From: Cupriavidus pauculus
GTDB taxonomy: Bacteria > Pseudomonadota > Gammaproteobacteria > Burkholderiales > Burkholderiaceae
Length of the DNA stretch: 64,000 nt
Direction of reading: 5' to 3'
NCBI RefSeq assembly: GCF_003854935.1
Contig: NZ_CP033970.1
Span: forward strand, 1,736,001 to 1,800,000
The translations under genes and the position numbers were made by a program. The notes beneath the pieces are model-generated. The model made no database searches. It was not told where the DNA came from and saw only the letters and a list, made by a program, of their open reading frames with translations. This document shows, piece by piece, positions 8,634 to 16,720 of this stretch (its first letter is position 1; every line of letters starts with the position of its first letter).

Positions 8634-9560
8634 CTAGGCCGCGCGGGCGCGCAGGGCGTCGATCAGCAGGCTCATCGACGCCGTGGCGGGCCGGCCGCGC
8701 CGCGTGACGATGCCGTACGGCCCGAGCTGGATCGGCAACGGCAGCGGCAGCACGGCCAGCGCGCCGAGCCGCGCGTAGTACGCGGCCACCGATTCGGGCA
8801 GCACGGCCACCAGTTCGCTGTCGGCCAGCAGCGACGTGGTCATCAGCACGGCGGCGGTCTCGATGGTCGACGGGGGCGGGGCGACGCCGGCGTCCTCGAA
8901 CGAGCGGTCGATCAGCGCGCGCATGGGGCTGGGGCGCGGCTGCATGATCCACGGGTAGCGCGTCAGCTCGGCAAACGCCAGGCGGCGCTTGCGTGCCAGC
9001 GGGTGCTGGGGGCCGACCACGATCGCCAGCCCCTCGTCGCCCAACTGCTCGAAATCGACGCCGCCGGCGTCCCAGCCTTCGGGCACGCGGCCGAGCACGA
9101 CGTCGAGCTGGTCGCGCTCCAGCAGCGGCATCAGCACGTCGCTGGTATCGACCTGGACAGCGATTTCGAGTTGGGGATGGTCGCGGTTGAGGTCGCGGAT
9201 GGCATCGGCCAACAGCCCCGGGGCCGGCGCCATGACCGCGCCGACGCGCACGCGGCCGATCTTGCCGGACGCCAGCGCCACCAGCTCATCGCGCAGGCCG
9301 GCCATGTCGGCAAACACCAGCTTGGCGTAGCGCGTGGCGGCATGGCCGAAGCGCGTTGCCCGCAGGCCGCGCGCGTGGCGTTCGAACAGGGCCACGCCGA
9401 GCAGGTCTTCCATGTCCTGCAGCATCTTGCTGACGGCGGGCTGCGAGAGCGTGAGCGCCTCGGCCGCCTGCCGCAGCGATCCGCGCGCCTCGATGGCCAC
9501 CAGCAGGCGCAGGTGCTGCATCTTCAGGCGGTTGTGCAGGGCGGAGACGGACGGAATCAT
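8634..9560 (-). CDS. LysR-family transcriptional regulator
   Basis: A 308-residue LysR protein with the HTH at residues 14-73 (GSLRQAAEALTLSQPAVSKM, LFERHARGLRATRFG) and an effector-binding domain with the usual DVVLGR and LADSELVAVLPE segments. It is convergent with the 2-keto-3-deoxyarabonate dehydratase gene, 18 bp apart, and is the only regulator next to the sugar-acid cluster, so it is the best candidate for controlling that cluster. The effector is probably the sugar acid or a pathway intermediate, by inference. Confidence 0.92.
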   Translation of the reverse strand: MIPSVSALHNRLKMQHLRLLVAIEARGSLRQAAEALTLSQPAVSKMLQDMEDLLGVALFERHARGLRATRFGHAATRYAKLVFADMAGLRDELVALASGKIGRVRVGAVMAPAPGLLADAIRDLNRDHPQLEIAVQVDTSDVLMPLLERDQLDVVLGRVPEGWDAGGVDFEQLGDEGLAIVVGPQHPLARKRRLAFAELTRYPWIMQPRPSPMRALIDRSFEDAGVAPPPSTIETAAVLMTTSLLADSELVAVLPESVAAYYARLGALAVLPLPLPIQLGPYGIVTRRGRPATASMSLLIDALRARAA

Positions 9561-9772
9561 GGTCGGGGGCAGGCTGGGCCCGGAGGCGGGCGGCGCATCA
9601 TTCTAATGTGCCGGCGCGGGCGGCCGGGGTGGCGGTAAATCTTCCAACGGATGGGGCGGGCTACACGCGGGCGCCTGGGCAGGCACTGCTACGGAGGCTG
9701 GCTGTGGGGGTTTTTCGTCGGAACGGATTTTGCATCGTGTCTTTCCCATCGCCACCACTACGGGAGACCGAT

Positions 9773-10375
9773 ATGACGAAGCACAATCGCTGGTTCCAGC
9801 CCGGTGTGTCCGACGCCGGTAGCGACTGGGCCGTCCATGACCAGACCGAGGACTTTGGCGGCCCGGAGGCGTATCCCCGGCCGTGGGCGCGCGGGCGCGA
9901 GGCCGACACGCGCGTGTACGACCAGTCGCGCGTCGACCCCGCCGCCTATGGCATCGCTGAGGACGACGGCCTGCGCACGGCGCCCGGCCGCGCAAGCTGG
10001 CACCGCGCCGCCGACGTGAACTGGCAGGACCGCCACGAGGACGGCGCGCTGCGCCATCGTCCGGGCAGCGGCGGACGCCCGGCCGGCATGCCGCACGAAC
10101 AGTCGCGCGGATACGGCGAATGGGTCGAGCGGCGCTCGCAGCCGGTCTGGCCGAAGGGCTACACCCGGTCCGACGAGCGCATCCGCGACGATGTCTGCGA
10201 GCGGCTGGCCCATGACGGCCGGGTGGACCTGCGCGAGGTCGAAGTCGATGTCGAGGCCGGCGTGGTCACGCTGAAAGGCAGCGCCCGGGATCGCGGGGAA
10301 AAGCACCGCATCGAGAACATCGCCGGGCATGTGATGGGCGTGAAGGACGTCCAGAACCAGCTTCGGGTGGGCTGA
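9773..10375 (+). CDS. BON-domain protein with long polar N-terminus
   Basis: A 200-residue protein in two parts. Residues 1-125 are rich in Arg, Asp, Gly, Pro and Trp, look disordered and match nothing I know. Residues about 130-200 form a BON domain (RIRDDVCERLAHDGRVDLRE, GVVTLKGSARDRGEKHRIE, GVKDVQNQLRVG). BON domains are usually in periplasmic or membrane-associated stress proteins such as OsmY, but no signal peptide is visible here. ATG 9773 is preceded by CGGGAG at a suitable distance. It stands alone, upstream of the VgrG island. Function unknown; a stress or envelope role is a guess. Confidence 0.82.
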   Translation: MTKHNRWFQPGVSDAGSDWAVHDQTEDFGGPEAYPRPWARGREADTRVYDQSRVDPAAYGIAEDDGLRTAPGRASWHRAADVNWQDRHEDGALRHRPGSGGRPAGMPHEQSRGYGEWVERRSQPVWPKGYTRSDERIRDDVCERLAHDGRVDLREVEVDVEAGVVTLKGSARDRGEKHRIENIAGHVMGVKDVQNQLRVG

Positions 10376-10540
10376 ACGCGAACACGGCGAGGGGCGGGGC
10401 GATGTCTGACCCCGCTTCGGACTCTTAAAATGCCATTAACCGCCAAGCGTTTCTGACGCCCGCAACGTTTCGGCGACAGCGCAGGCCGTGCGGCGTGCAA
10501 GTCTCATGGTGAACTGCAGGGTTACCCGACCTGCGTCAAC

Positions 10541-13084
10541 GTGGAGCCGCCAGTCGTCCATCAAAATCTGACGCCATTCGAATCGATGGCGGGCACGGTG
10601 GACGGACAGAACGATATCGCGGCGGGGCCGCGTCAGGCCCTGGTGGGGCGTCAGGCATATCGCCTGGAAGTGCCCGGGGCGCCAAGCGCCGGTGGGCTGT
10701 CCGTGGTCTCCTTCGACGCCGTCGAGCGGCTGGGCGAACCGTATCGCGTCACCATACGGCTGACCCACGCGGCCGAACTGGCGCGGCTGGACTACCTGCG
10801 CAAGGACGCGACGTTCTCGATCGCCCCGGCCGATGGCACCGAGTCCAGGCGGTTCTCGGGCTGCATCGTCCAGTTTTCGAAGACGGGACAAAGCCGCGAC
10901 TTCTGCGCGTACGAGATGGTGGTGCAGCCGAAGGTCGCGCTGCTGGCGCTGACAAAAGCCAGCCGTGTCTACCAGCACCAGACGGCGCCGCAGATCATCG
11001 AGGCCATCCTGCGCCGGCACGGGCTGGAAGGCCACCAGTTCGCCTTCAAGACCCGCCGCCAGTATCCGGAGCACCGGTTCCGGCTCCAGTACCAGATGTC
11101 CGACTGGGACTACATCCGGCTGCTGATGGAGCAGGAAGGGTTGTACTGCTACTTCCTGCCCGGCCGGTTCGGCACGGCGTTCGGCGATGTGCTGCAGTTC
11201 TCCGACGACATCGACCACTACATCTACCAGCCGGCCTTGCGCGTGCCGTACCGGGAAACGGCGGGGCTGGAGTCCGGCGTGGAGTCGGTCTCCGAGATCC
11301 GGACCGATGTCCGGACCGTGCCCGAATCGTTCCTGACGGCTGACTACAACCCGGACCAATCCTACGAGCGCCTGATGGCCGAGGCGAACGTCGCCCGCAA
11401 GGAAACCGGCAACTACGGACAGCCCTACGTCTACGGCACGCACCACCTCGACATGGCCGGCGCCCGCTGGGCCGCGCAGTTGCGTCACGAGGCGGCACTG
11501 GCGGGGCAGATCGTCTACGAGGGCCGGAGCAACATCCTGGAACTTCGGCCGGCCCGCGTGCTGCGCATGGACCTGTTGCTGCCCGACGCGCCGAACGGGC
11601 AGGTGGTTACCGAGGTCACCCACACCGGCGCCCGGGACCGCGCCTATAGCAACACGTACAAGGCGATACCGGCGGACCGGCGCTTCCGCCTGCCCGTCGA
11701 TGACAGCCGGTGGCCGCGCATCGCCGGCACGCTGAGCGCGCGGGTAACGTCGCCGGGCGACTACAAGTACGCCTACCTGACGCAGCAGGGTCTCTATGTG
11801 GTGCGGTTCGACCTCGATTTCGACGCCTGGCCCAGGGGCAGCGAGAGCGTGCCGCTGCGGCTGGCCAAGCCGTTCGCCGGGGCGCGCCAGACCGGCTTCC
11901 ATTTCCCGCTGATCGACGGCACCGAGGTGGCCATCGCGTTCCGCGACGGCGATCCCAACAAGCCCTATATCGCCCACGCCCTTCACCACAGCCAGCACGA
12001 GGACCTGGTGACCTGCCACGACCGCTGGCTGTCGCGCAACGTCATCCGCACGCAGAGCAACAACAAGCTGCGGTTCGAGGACTGGGAGGGCGAGGAGGGC
12101 GTCAAGCTGTCCACCGACTACGGCGGCAAGACGCAGTTGAACCTCGGACACCTGGTCGATAGCCATCGCAAGAAGCGCGGCGAAGGCTTCGAACTCCGCA
12201 CCGACCGCCACGGCGTCGTGCGCGCGGGCGGTGGCTTGCTGGTCACCGCGGACAGGCAGGCCAATGCCATCGGCCAGCAGACCGACACGGCTGGCGCCAT
12301 GCGGCAACTGGAGCTGTCAATGGCCGGCGCCGAGGGGCTGGCCGAAGCGGCCCGGGCCGCCGTCGCCGAGGTGGCCGACCTGAGGGCCGAGAACCAGTGG
12401 CTCAAGGACAGCGTCACCGATCTGAAGCAGGCCGTCCTGGCGCTGTCCGCGCCGGCCGGCATCGCGGCGGCCACGCCGCAGCGCATCGCCCTGTCGGCGG
12501 GCAACGGCGTCGGCATCAAGACGGGCGCGGCGTTCCACGTCAACGCGCTGCGCAGCGTCGCCATCGCCGCCGGCGACGCACTGTCGTTGTTCGCCCACAA
12601 GCTGGGCGTCAAGCTGTTCGCCGCGCGGGGCAAGGTGCTGATCCAGGCGCAGTCCGACGCCATGGAACTGGTGGCCGAGAAGAACATGCAACTGACCAGC
12701 GCCAGCGGGTCGCTGATCGCCAACGCCCGGAACGGCATCGTCCTGAGCGGCGGGGGCAGCGCCTATATCAAGGTGCAAGGCGACAACGTGGGAATCGGCG
12801 GGGCCGGGCATCTCATCCTGAAGATGGTCGAGATCCAGAAGTCAGGCCCCGGCTCGCTTTCGCTGCCACGCCCGACGTTCGCCCAGACCGACACCATCAA
12901 CAACGAACGGTTCGTGCTGACCGACGTCGTGACCGGCCAACCGCTGCCCAATCGCGCCTATCGGATCCGGCTCGCCAACGGCGAAATCACCGAGGGCGTC
13001 ACCAACGAAGATGGCGAAACCTCGCTGCTCACCAAGGACGTCGCACAGGGCATGCAACTGCTGCGCGTCAAACTGAAGCTCTGA
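10541..13084 (+). CDS. vgrG: Type VI secretion spike protein VgrG (TssI)
   Basis: An 847-residue VgrG. It has the gp27-like region (SFDAVERLGEPYRVTIRLTH, QHQTAPQIIEAILRRHGLEG), the gp5-like OB part ending in ALHHSQHEDLVT and the Vgr fold up to about residue 560. A DUF2345 beta-helix extension follows (GNGVGIKTGAAFHVNALRSV and the region after it). The last 60 residues (LTDVVTGQPLPNRAYRI...) form a transthyretin-like module of the kind that loads effectors onto VgrG. The lipase effector starts 2 bp after its stop, so it is the probable carrier of that toxin. The GTG start lacks an obvious ribosome site; ATG 10586 is an alternative. Confidence 0.95.
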   Translation: MEPPVVHQNLTPFESMAGTVDGQNDIAAGPRQALVGRQAYRLEVPGAPSAGGLSVVSFDAVERLGEPYRVTIRLTHAAELARLDYLRKDATFSIAPADGTESRRFSGCIVQFSKTGQSRDFCAYEMVVQPKVALLALTKASRVYQHQTAPQIIEAILRRHGLEGHQFAFKTRRQYPEHRFRLQYQMSDWDYIRLLMEQEGLYCYFLPGRFGTAFGDVLQFSDDIDHYIYQPALRVPYRETAGLESGVESVSEIRTDVRTVPESFLTADYNPDQSYERLMAEANVARKETGNYGQPYVYGTHHLDMAGARWAAQLRHEAALAGQIVYEGRSNILELRPARVLRMDLLLPDAPNGQVVTEVTHTGARDRAYSNTYKAIPADRRFRLPVDDSRWPRIAGTLSARVTSPGDYKYAYLTQQGLYVVRFDLDFDAWPRGSESVPLRLAKPFAGARQTGFHFPLIDGTEVAIAFRDGDPNKPYIAHALHHSQHEDLVTCHDRWLSRNVIRTQSNNKLRFEDWEGEEGVKLSTDYGGKTQLNLGHLVDSHRKKRGEGFELRTDRHGVVRAGGGLLVTADRQANAIGQQTDTAGAMRQLELSMAGAEGLAEAARAAVAEVADLRAENQWLKDSVTDLKQAVLALSAPAGIAAATPQRIALSAGNGVGIKTGAAFHVNALRSVAIAAGDALSLFAHKLGVKLFAARGKVLIQAQSDAMELVAEKNMQLTSASGSLIANARNGIVLSGGGSAYIKVQGDNVGIGGAGHLILKMVEIQKSGPGSLSLPRPTFAQTDTINNERFVLTDVVTGQPLPNRAYRIRLANGEITEGVTNEDGETSLLTKDVAQGMQLLRVKLKL

Positions 13085-13085
13085 C

Positions 13086-15035
13086 ATGGCCGATCAAACT
13101 GGCGAAACAACGATGGACGCTGTGGCTCCCCAGGCCAAGGCGTCGCCGCAGCAGGCTCGACCCAAGGAAGCCACCCGCGTCGTACCGACCCAGCGGGACG
13201 CCCACGGCAACCCGTACTGGGAGTCGTACATGACCCCCGACAGTTTTGGCGTCCGGGCCGAAGCCCAGATCCCGCCGCATCTGCCCGGCGTGATTATTTT
13301 TGTGCACGGGGTGAATTCGGAGGGGGAGTGGTATGACGCGGCCGAGAAGGCGTTGTGTGAGGGGTTGAATGAGAGGTTGGGGCTGGGAGGGAGCGAGTTT
13401 CGGCTCGAAGAGAATAGCTATATCGATCGGGAGGTAGAGGCGCCTCACCGTATGCACGAACGCCGGTACGACTTCCACGACCCAGGCAGGTCCCCGGTGA
13501 TTCGTTTTTTTTGGGGCTACCGTGAACCAGAAGCCGTCGCAGCGCAAGGGAAGTACAAAGTGCCACTTCGAAACATCAGCGGAGTGGATTTCGCCAAGCG
13601 CTCGAAAGATGACCAGGGACCGTGGTTCTGGGGCGGCGGGCCGTTCCAGAATGGCACCAACAACCTGCAACAGATGTGGAGTGGCAAGGGTTTCAGCCGC
13701 CACCTGTTCGGCGTCGTCAATCTCCAACTGCTGAATACCGAGCCGGAGCGCCAACTGCAGGACGCGCCGGCGCGAGACTATTACCCCCACGCCGCTCAAC
13801 GGCTGGCCAATCTGATCGACAAGATACGCGCCCGATATCCGCACGACACGATTACCGTCATGTCGCATAGCCAGGGCACCATGATCGCCATGGCGGCTGC
13901 GGCACTGTGCAGCACCCGGGCGCCAGACGCGCTGTTCCTGATGAATTCGCCGTTTGCCCTCGACGACAAGATCACGGATTTCGCGACAAGCGGTAATGAC
14001 CGCCCGACTGCAGCGGCGCGTGAAAAGACCTTCCGAAATATCGCTAATCGCATCCGCGCCGACAGGCGCATGCTCGATGACCGCCTCAAAGGGCTGCTCC
14101 AGGTTGGCAAGACCCCCGACGGCAAGCCCTGGCGCCCCGACGCCCAACTGACTCTGGAACTCGCCGAACGGGATAACCATGGGCGGTTGTACGTTTATTT
14201 CAGTCCGCACGATCGGGTGATGGGCATGTCCGCTTTGGAGAGTATCGGCTGGCAGGGTGTCAGCAGCCGGCTGCTGGAGGAACTGGGCGAAACGGTCAAG
14301 CAGCGGATGCTGGCCCGGCTCACCCCTTGCGGAGATGCGCCCGGCATCAAGCGCTTCGGCACGCTGCCCGACATGAAGGGCGGTGAACTGGCCGATCCAA
14401 AGTCTCCCAAGGAATTCTGGGATGGCAATCGCGGGCCGATTTTCAACAGTATCAAGGTATGGACCGTGCCGGCCACTGGCCAGACAGTCAGCATCAATGC
14501 CGAGACAGTGCCCCGACCGCTAACGGCGGAAGAAACGAAGAACTTCGACGTCAGTATCACGGATGAGAGTGTGCAGCCATTAGGCGCGCGGGAACCAGAG
14601 AGCGGCGATTATTTGGATCGCGGGTATCCCTACTTCGAATCCATCTACGAGCCGGAGAAATACAAGGATCGTGGCGAAGATATCTACAACGGAAATCAAC
14701 GCATTCGGACGAAGGAAACGCACGCTGAAGTGCGTGAATGGTTAAAGGACTACAAGCCGGAGCCACCCGACCATAGCACGCTGCCTCTGAACAGCGAGTT
14801 CATGAGGCGCGTCGCCGCCTACGATTTGCCCGTAGGTTTCTGTGAGGCGTTTGATGATCGTAAGTTCTGGCGCGAATTAATGCTGGATGCTGACTGGACG
14901 CAAATGACAGATGATTATTTTGATAAGGGAAGCCTATTAAGACCAATGATGCCGTCCGCATATATTGACCAGGAAAAGGTTTCGGATGCTATCGAAGAGG
15001 CTCGAATCCATAATCAGAACGTAAGGAGAGGCTGA
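13086..15035 (+). CDS. Tle3-like type VI secretion lipase effector (DUF3274 type)
   Basis: A 649-residue alpha/beta-hydrolase effector. Residues 65-80 (GVIIFVHGVNSEGEWYD) carry the oxyanion HG. The nucleophile is Ser262 in MSHSQGTM, matching the GHSQG-like elbow of Tle lipases, and FSPHDRVMGM near residue 375 probably holds the catalytic Asp. The C-terminal half resembles the DUF3274 region of Tle3 phospholipases. Position directly after VgrG and before two lipoproteins fits an antibacterial phospholipase delivered to the target periplasm. From about 13275 onward codon use becomes far more AT-rich than in vgrG, suggesting acquisition. A run of eight T at 13505-13512 lies in frame. Confidence 0.87.
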   Translation: MADQTGETTMDAVAPQAKASPQQARPKEATRVVPTQRDAHGNPYWESYMTPDSFGVRAEAQIPPHLPGVIIFVHGVNSEGEWYDAAEKALCEGLNERLGLGGSEFRLEENSYIDREVEAPHRMHERRYDFHDPGRSPVIRFFWGYREPEAVAAQGKYKVPLRNISGVDFAKRSKDDQGPWFWGGGPFQNGTNNLQQMWSGKGFSRHLFGVVNLQLLNTEPERQLQDAPARDYYPHAAQRLANLIDKIRARYPHDTITVMSHSQGTMIAMAAAALCSTRAPDALFLMNSPFALDDKITDFATSGNDRPTAAAREKTFRNIANRIRADRRMLDDRLKGLLQVGKTPDGKPWRPDAQLTLELAERDNHGRLYVYFSPHDRVMGMSALESIGWQGVSSRLLEELGETVKQRMLARLTPCGDAPGIKRFGTLPDMKGGELADPKSPKEFWDGNRGPIFNSIKVWTVPATGQTVSINAETVPRPLTAEETKNFDVSITDESVQPLGAREPESGDYLDRGYPYFESIYEPEKYKDRGEDIYNGNQRIRTKETHAEVREWLKDYKPEPPDHSTLPLNSEFMRRVAAYDLPVGFCEAFDDRKFWRELMLDADWTQMTDDYFDKGSLLRPMMPSAYIDQEKVSDAIEEARIHNQNVRRG

Positions 15036-15745
15036 TGCTACGCCTAAGTTTTTGTAGTGTTGCTATTTTTGGGCTCGCAGGATGTGTCTACGCGCCGCCC
15101 AGCGCTCAGGTCGAAAACGTTAATCCGATCGTGCCACCCCAGGTGATATACCGCATCGATGATCATCGTTTCGTCTCCCTTGAGGACTACAAGCACTGTT
15201 ACTTCGGTACAACGTACTACAACGACACACGTCAGGGCATTCGCACCAAGTTCGGTAGAGGCGGCGGCATAGCCAGCTATAGAGGGCGGCTCATCAACGC
15301 AGACCCGACAGGACAGAACATCGTTATTCCGTCGTCTTATCCTCCCAATGCTGCATGTCCAGACAAGGGGTGCAATATAGCTTTCATTTATTCGACAGAT
15401 GCCGGCAGAACCTTTCTTAGTGGCGGTTATTACATGCGAGATTCCCCGAATCCATTTAGGGATTCTAAGGACTACATCGTCGCCGCCACCACAGATCGAA
15501 TTTATATTGCTAGGAAATGGAGAACGGATGACTACTACGTCACCCAGTATCCATTGGCTCCCGGCATTGACCTTCGACCATACCGTCATGGCGAACCGCC
15601 GCGACCTGAAGTCAAGACGACAGTCCGAGGTGAGAGGTTTTCCGCATCGCGGCGCCCCAACTACCTCGACGGCCTCCGCACCCCCTCCGGCCAGGAATAT
15701 GTCAGCTGCGACGACTCGATTCGTCCGGCCAATTTGAGCAAGTGA
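15035..15745 (+). CDS. Tli3-like immunity lipoprotein, copy 1
   Basis: A 236-residue lipoprotein: signal peptide with lipobox LAGC at residues 14-17, followed by VYAP, so it should be lipidated and kept in the periplasm. The body is Tyr/Arg-rich (YKHCYFGTTYYNDTRQGIR, FGRGGGIASYRGRLI, NIAFIYSTDAGRTF) and I recognise no enzyme motif. The effector stop and this ATG overlap (TGATG), with AAGGAGAG 4 nt upstream, so it is coupled to the toxin as expected for an immunity gene. Tli3 proteins protecting against Tle3 lipases are periplasmic or outer-membrane anchored; assignment here is by position, lipobox and pairing. Confidence 0.8.
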   Translation: MLRLSFCSVAIFGLAGCVYAPPSAQVENVNPIVPPQVIYRIDDHRFVSLEDYKHCYFGTTYYNDTRQGIRTKFGRGGGIASYRGRLINADPTGQNIVIPSSYPPNAACPDKGCNIAFIYSTDAGRTFLSGGYYMRDSPNPFRDSKDYIVAATTDRIYIARKWRTDDYYVTQYPLAPGIDLRPYRHGEPPRPEVKTTVRGERFSASRRPNYLDGLRTPSGQEYVSCDDSIRPANLSK

Positions 15746-15755
15746 GGAGAGCCGA

Positions 15756-16466
15756 TTGATTGCATATCGCCACATTCTGGGCGTTTTCGCCATCGCAGCC
15801 ATCCTCACCACCGGCTGCGCAAATCCGTCGTCGAATCGTTCGGAGGAAATGCGGAATGTCGAAGTGCCACCGCAAGTTATCTATCGCATCGACGATCATC
15901 GCTATATCTCGCTGGAGGACTATAAGCACTGCTACTTTGGAACTACGTACTACAACGACACGCGTCTGGGTATCCGTACCAAGTTTGGCAGGGGTGGCGG
16001 CATAGCGAGCTACAGGGGAAGACTGATCAATGCCGACCCAACGGGCCGAAATATTGTCGTTCCCTCCTCGTACCCACCTATGGGGGTGTGCCCGGACAAG
16101 GGCTGCAATATTGCATTCATCTATTCGACGGATGGCGGACGTTCTTTCAGAAGTGGCGGCTACTATATGAAAAATTCGCGTAGTCCTTTTGAGGACTCGG
16201 CCCAATACATCGTGGCTGCCACAGCAGACCGAATCTACATCGCAGAGAAGATTGCCCGCGATATTGATGACTATTGGGTCGAGCAGTATCCCCTTGTTTC
16301 GGGCATTGACCTTCGTCAGCCTCTGCCTCCAGGCATCAAGGGCGATTACTTCCGCGCATCGCGGCGCCCCAACTACCTAAACGGCCTCCACACCCCCTCC
16401 GGCCAGGAATACATTTCCTGCGACGACTCCATCCGCCCGTCCAATTTCCCGAAACCTACCCCATGA
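15756..16466 (+). CDS. Tli3-like immunity lipoprotein, copy 2
   Basis: A second 236-residue lipoprotein, clearly paralogous to the one before it: the blocks VPPQVIYRIDDHR, YKHCYFGTTYYNDTR, FGRGGGIASYRGRLINADPT and GQEY-SCDDSIRP are shared, while the signal peptides and the stretch before RASRRPNYL differ. The lipobox is TTGC. The start is TTG at 15756, supported by GAGGAG six bases upstream; no ATG fits. The tandem duplication with divergence suggests either increased dosage or immunity to a different Tle3 allele. Its stop overlaps the PAAR gene start by 4 bp. Confidence 0.8.
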   Translation: MIAYRHILGVFAIAAILTTGCANPSSNRSEEMRNVEVPPQVIYRIDDHRYISLEDYKHCYFGTTYYNDTRLGIRTKFGRGGGIASYRGRLINADPTGRNIVVPSSYPPMGVCPDKGCNIAFIYSTDGGRSFRSGGYYMKNSRSPFEDSAQYIVAATADRIYIAEKIARDIDDYWVEQYPLVSGIDLRQPLPPGIKGDYFRASRRPNYLNGLHTPSGQEYISCDDSIRPSNFPKPTP

Positions 16467-16720
16467 AAGATCCCGTGCTGCTAGGCGATGCCACCAGCCA
16501 TCAAGGTGTTGTGAGGACCGCATCGTCGACGTTTGTCATTGGCGGCCGGCGCGTGGCGCTGGTGGGGGATATCGTGTCCTGTCCCAGGCATGGAGATAAT
16601 CCTATTGTCGAGGGCGGCGAGGGGTATAGCGAGCAGGGCCGACGGCTGGTGGTGCATGGGTGTCGATCGCAATGCGGCAGTGTCGTGCTGGCCGCGCCGT
16701 CTGGAGCCAGGTTCGCATGA
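16463..16720 (+). CDS. PAAR-domain spike-tip protein
   Basis: An 85-residue protein that is essentially one PAAR repeat cone: GDATSHQGVVRTASSTFVIG, a central GDIVSCPRHGDNPIVEGG and a closing VHGCRSQCGSVVLAA, with Cys and His placed to bind the zinc at the tip. PAAR proteins sharpen the VgrG spike and may carry cargo; here there is no extension, so it is a bare tip for the VgrG in this island. It overlaps both neighbours by 4 bp (ATGA at each junction), confirming a single operon. Confidence 0.92.
   Translation: MKDPVLLGDATSHQGVVRTASSTFVIGGRRVALVGDIVSCPRHGDNPIVEGGEGYSEQGRRLVVHGCRSQCGSVVLAAPSGARFA

Noticed and set aside
10436-12307. A 623-codon frame opposite vgrG
   Set aside because: VgrG motifs are continuous on the plus strand and the reverse frame lacks any recognisable family or ribosome site.
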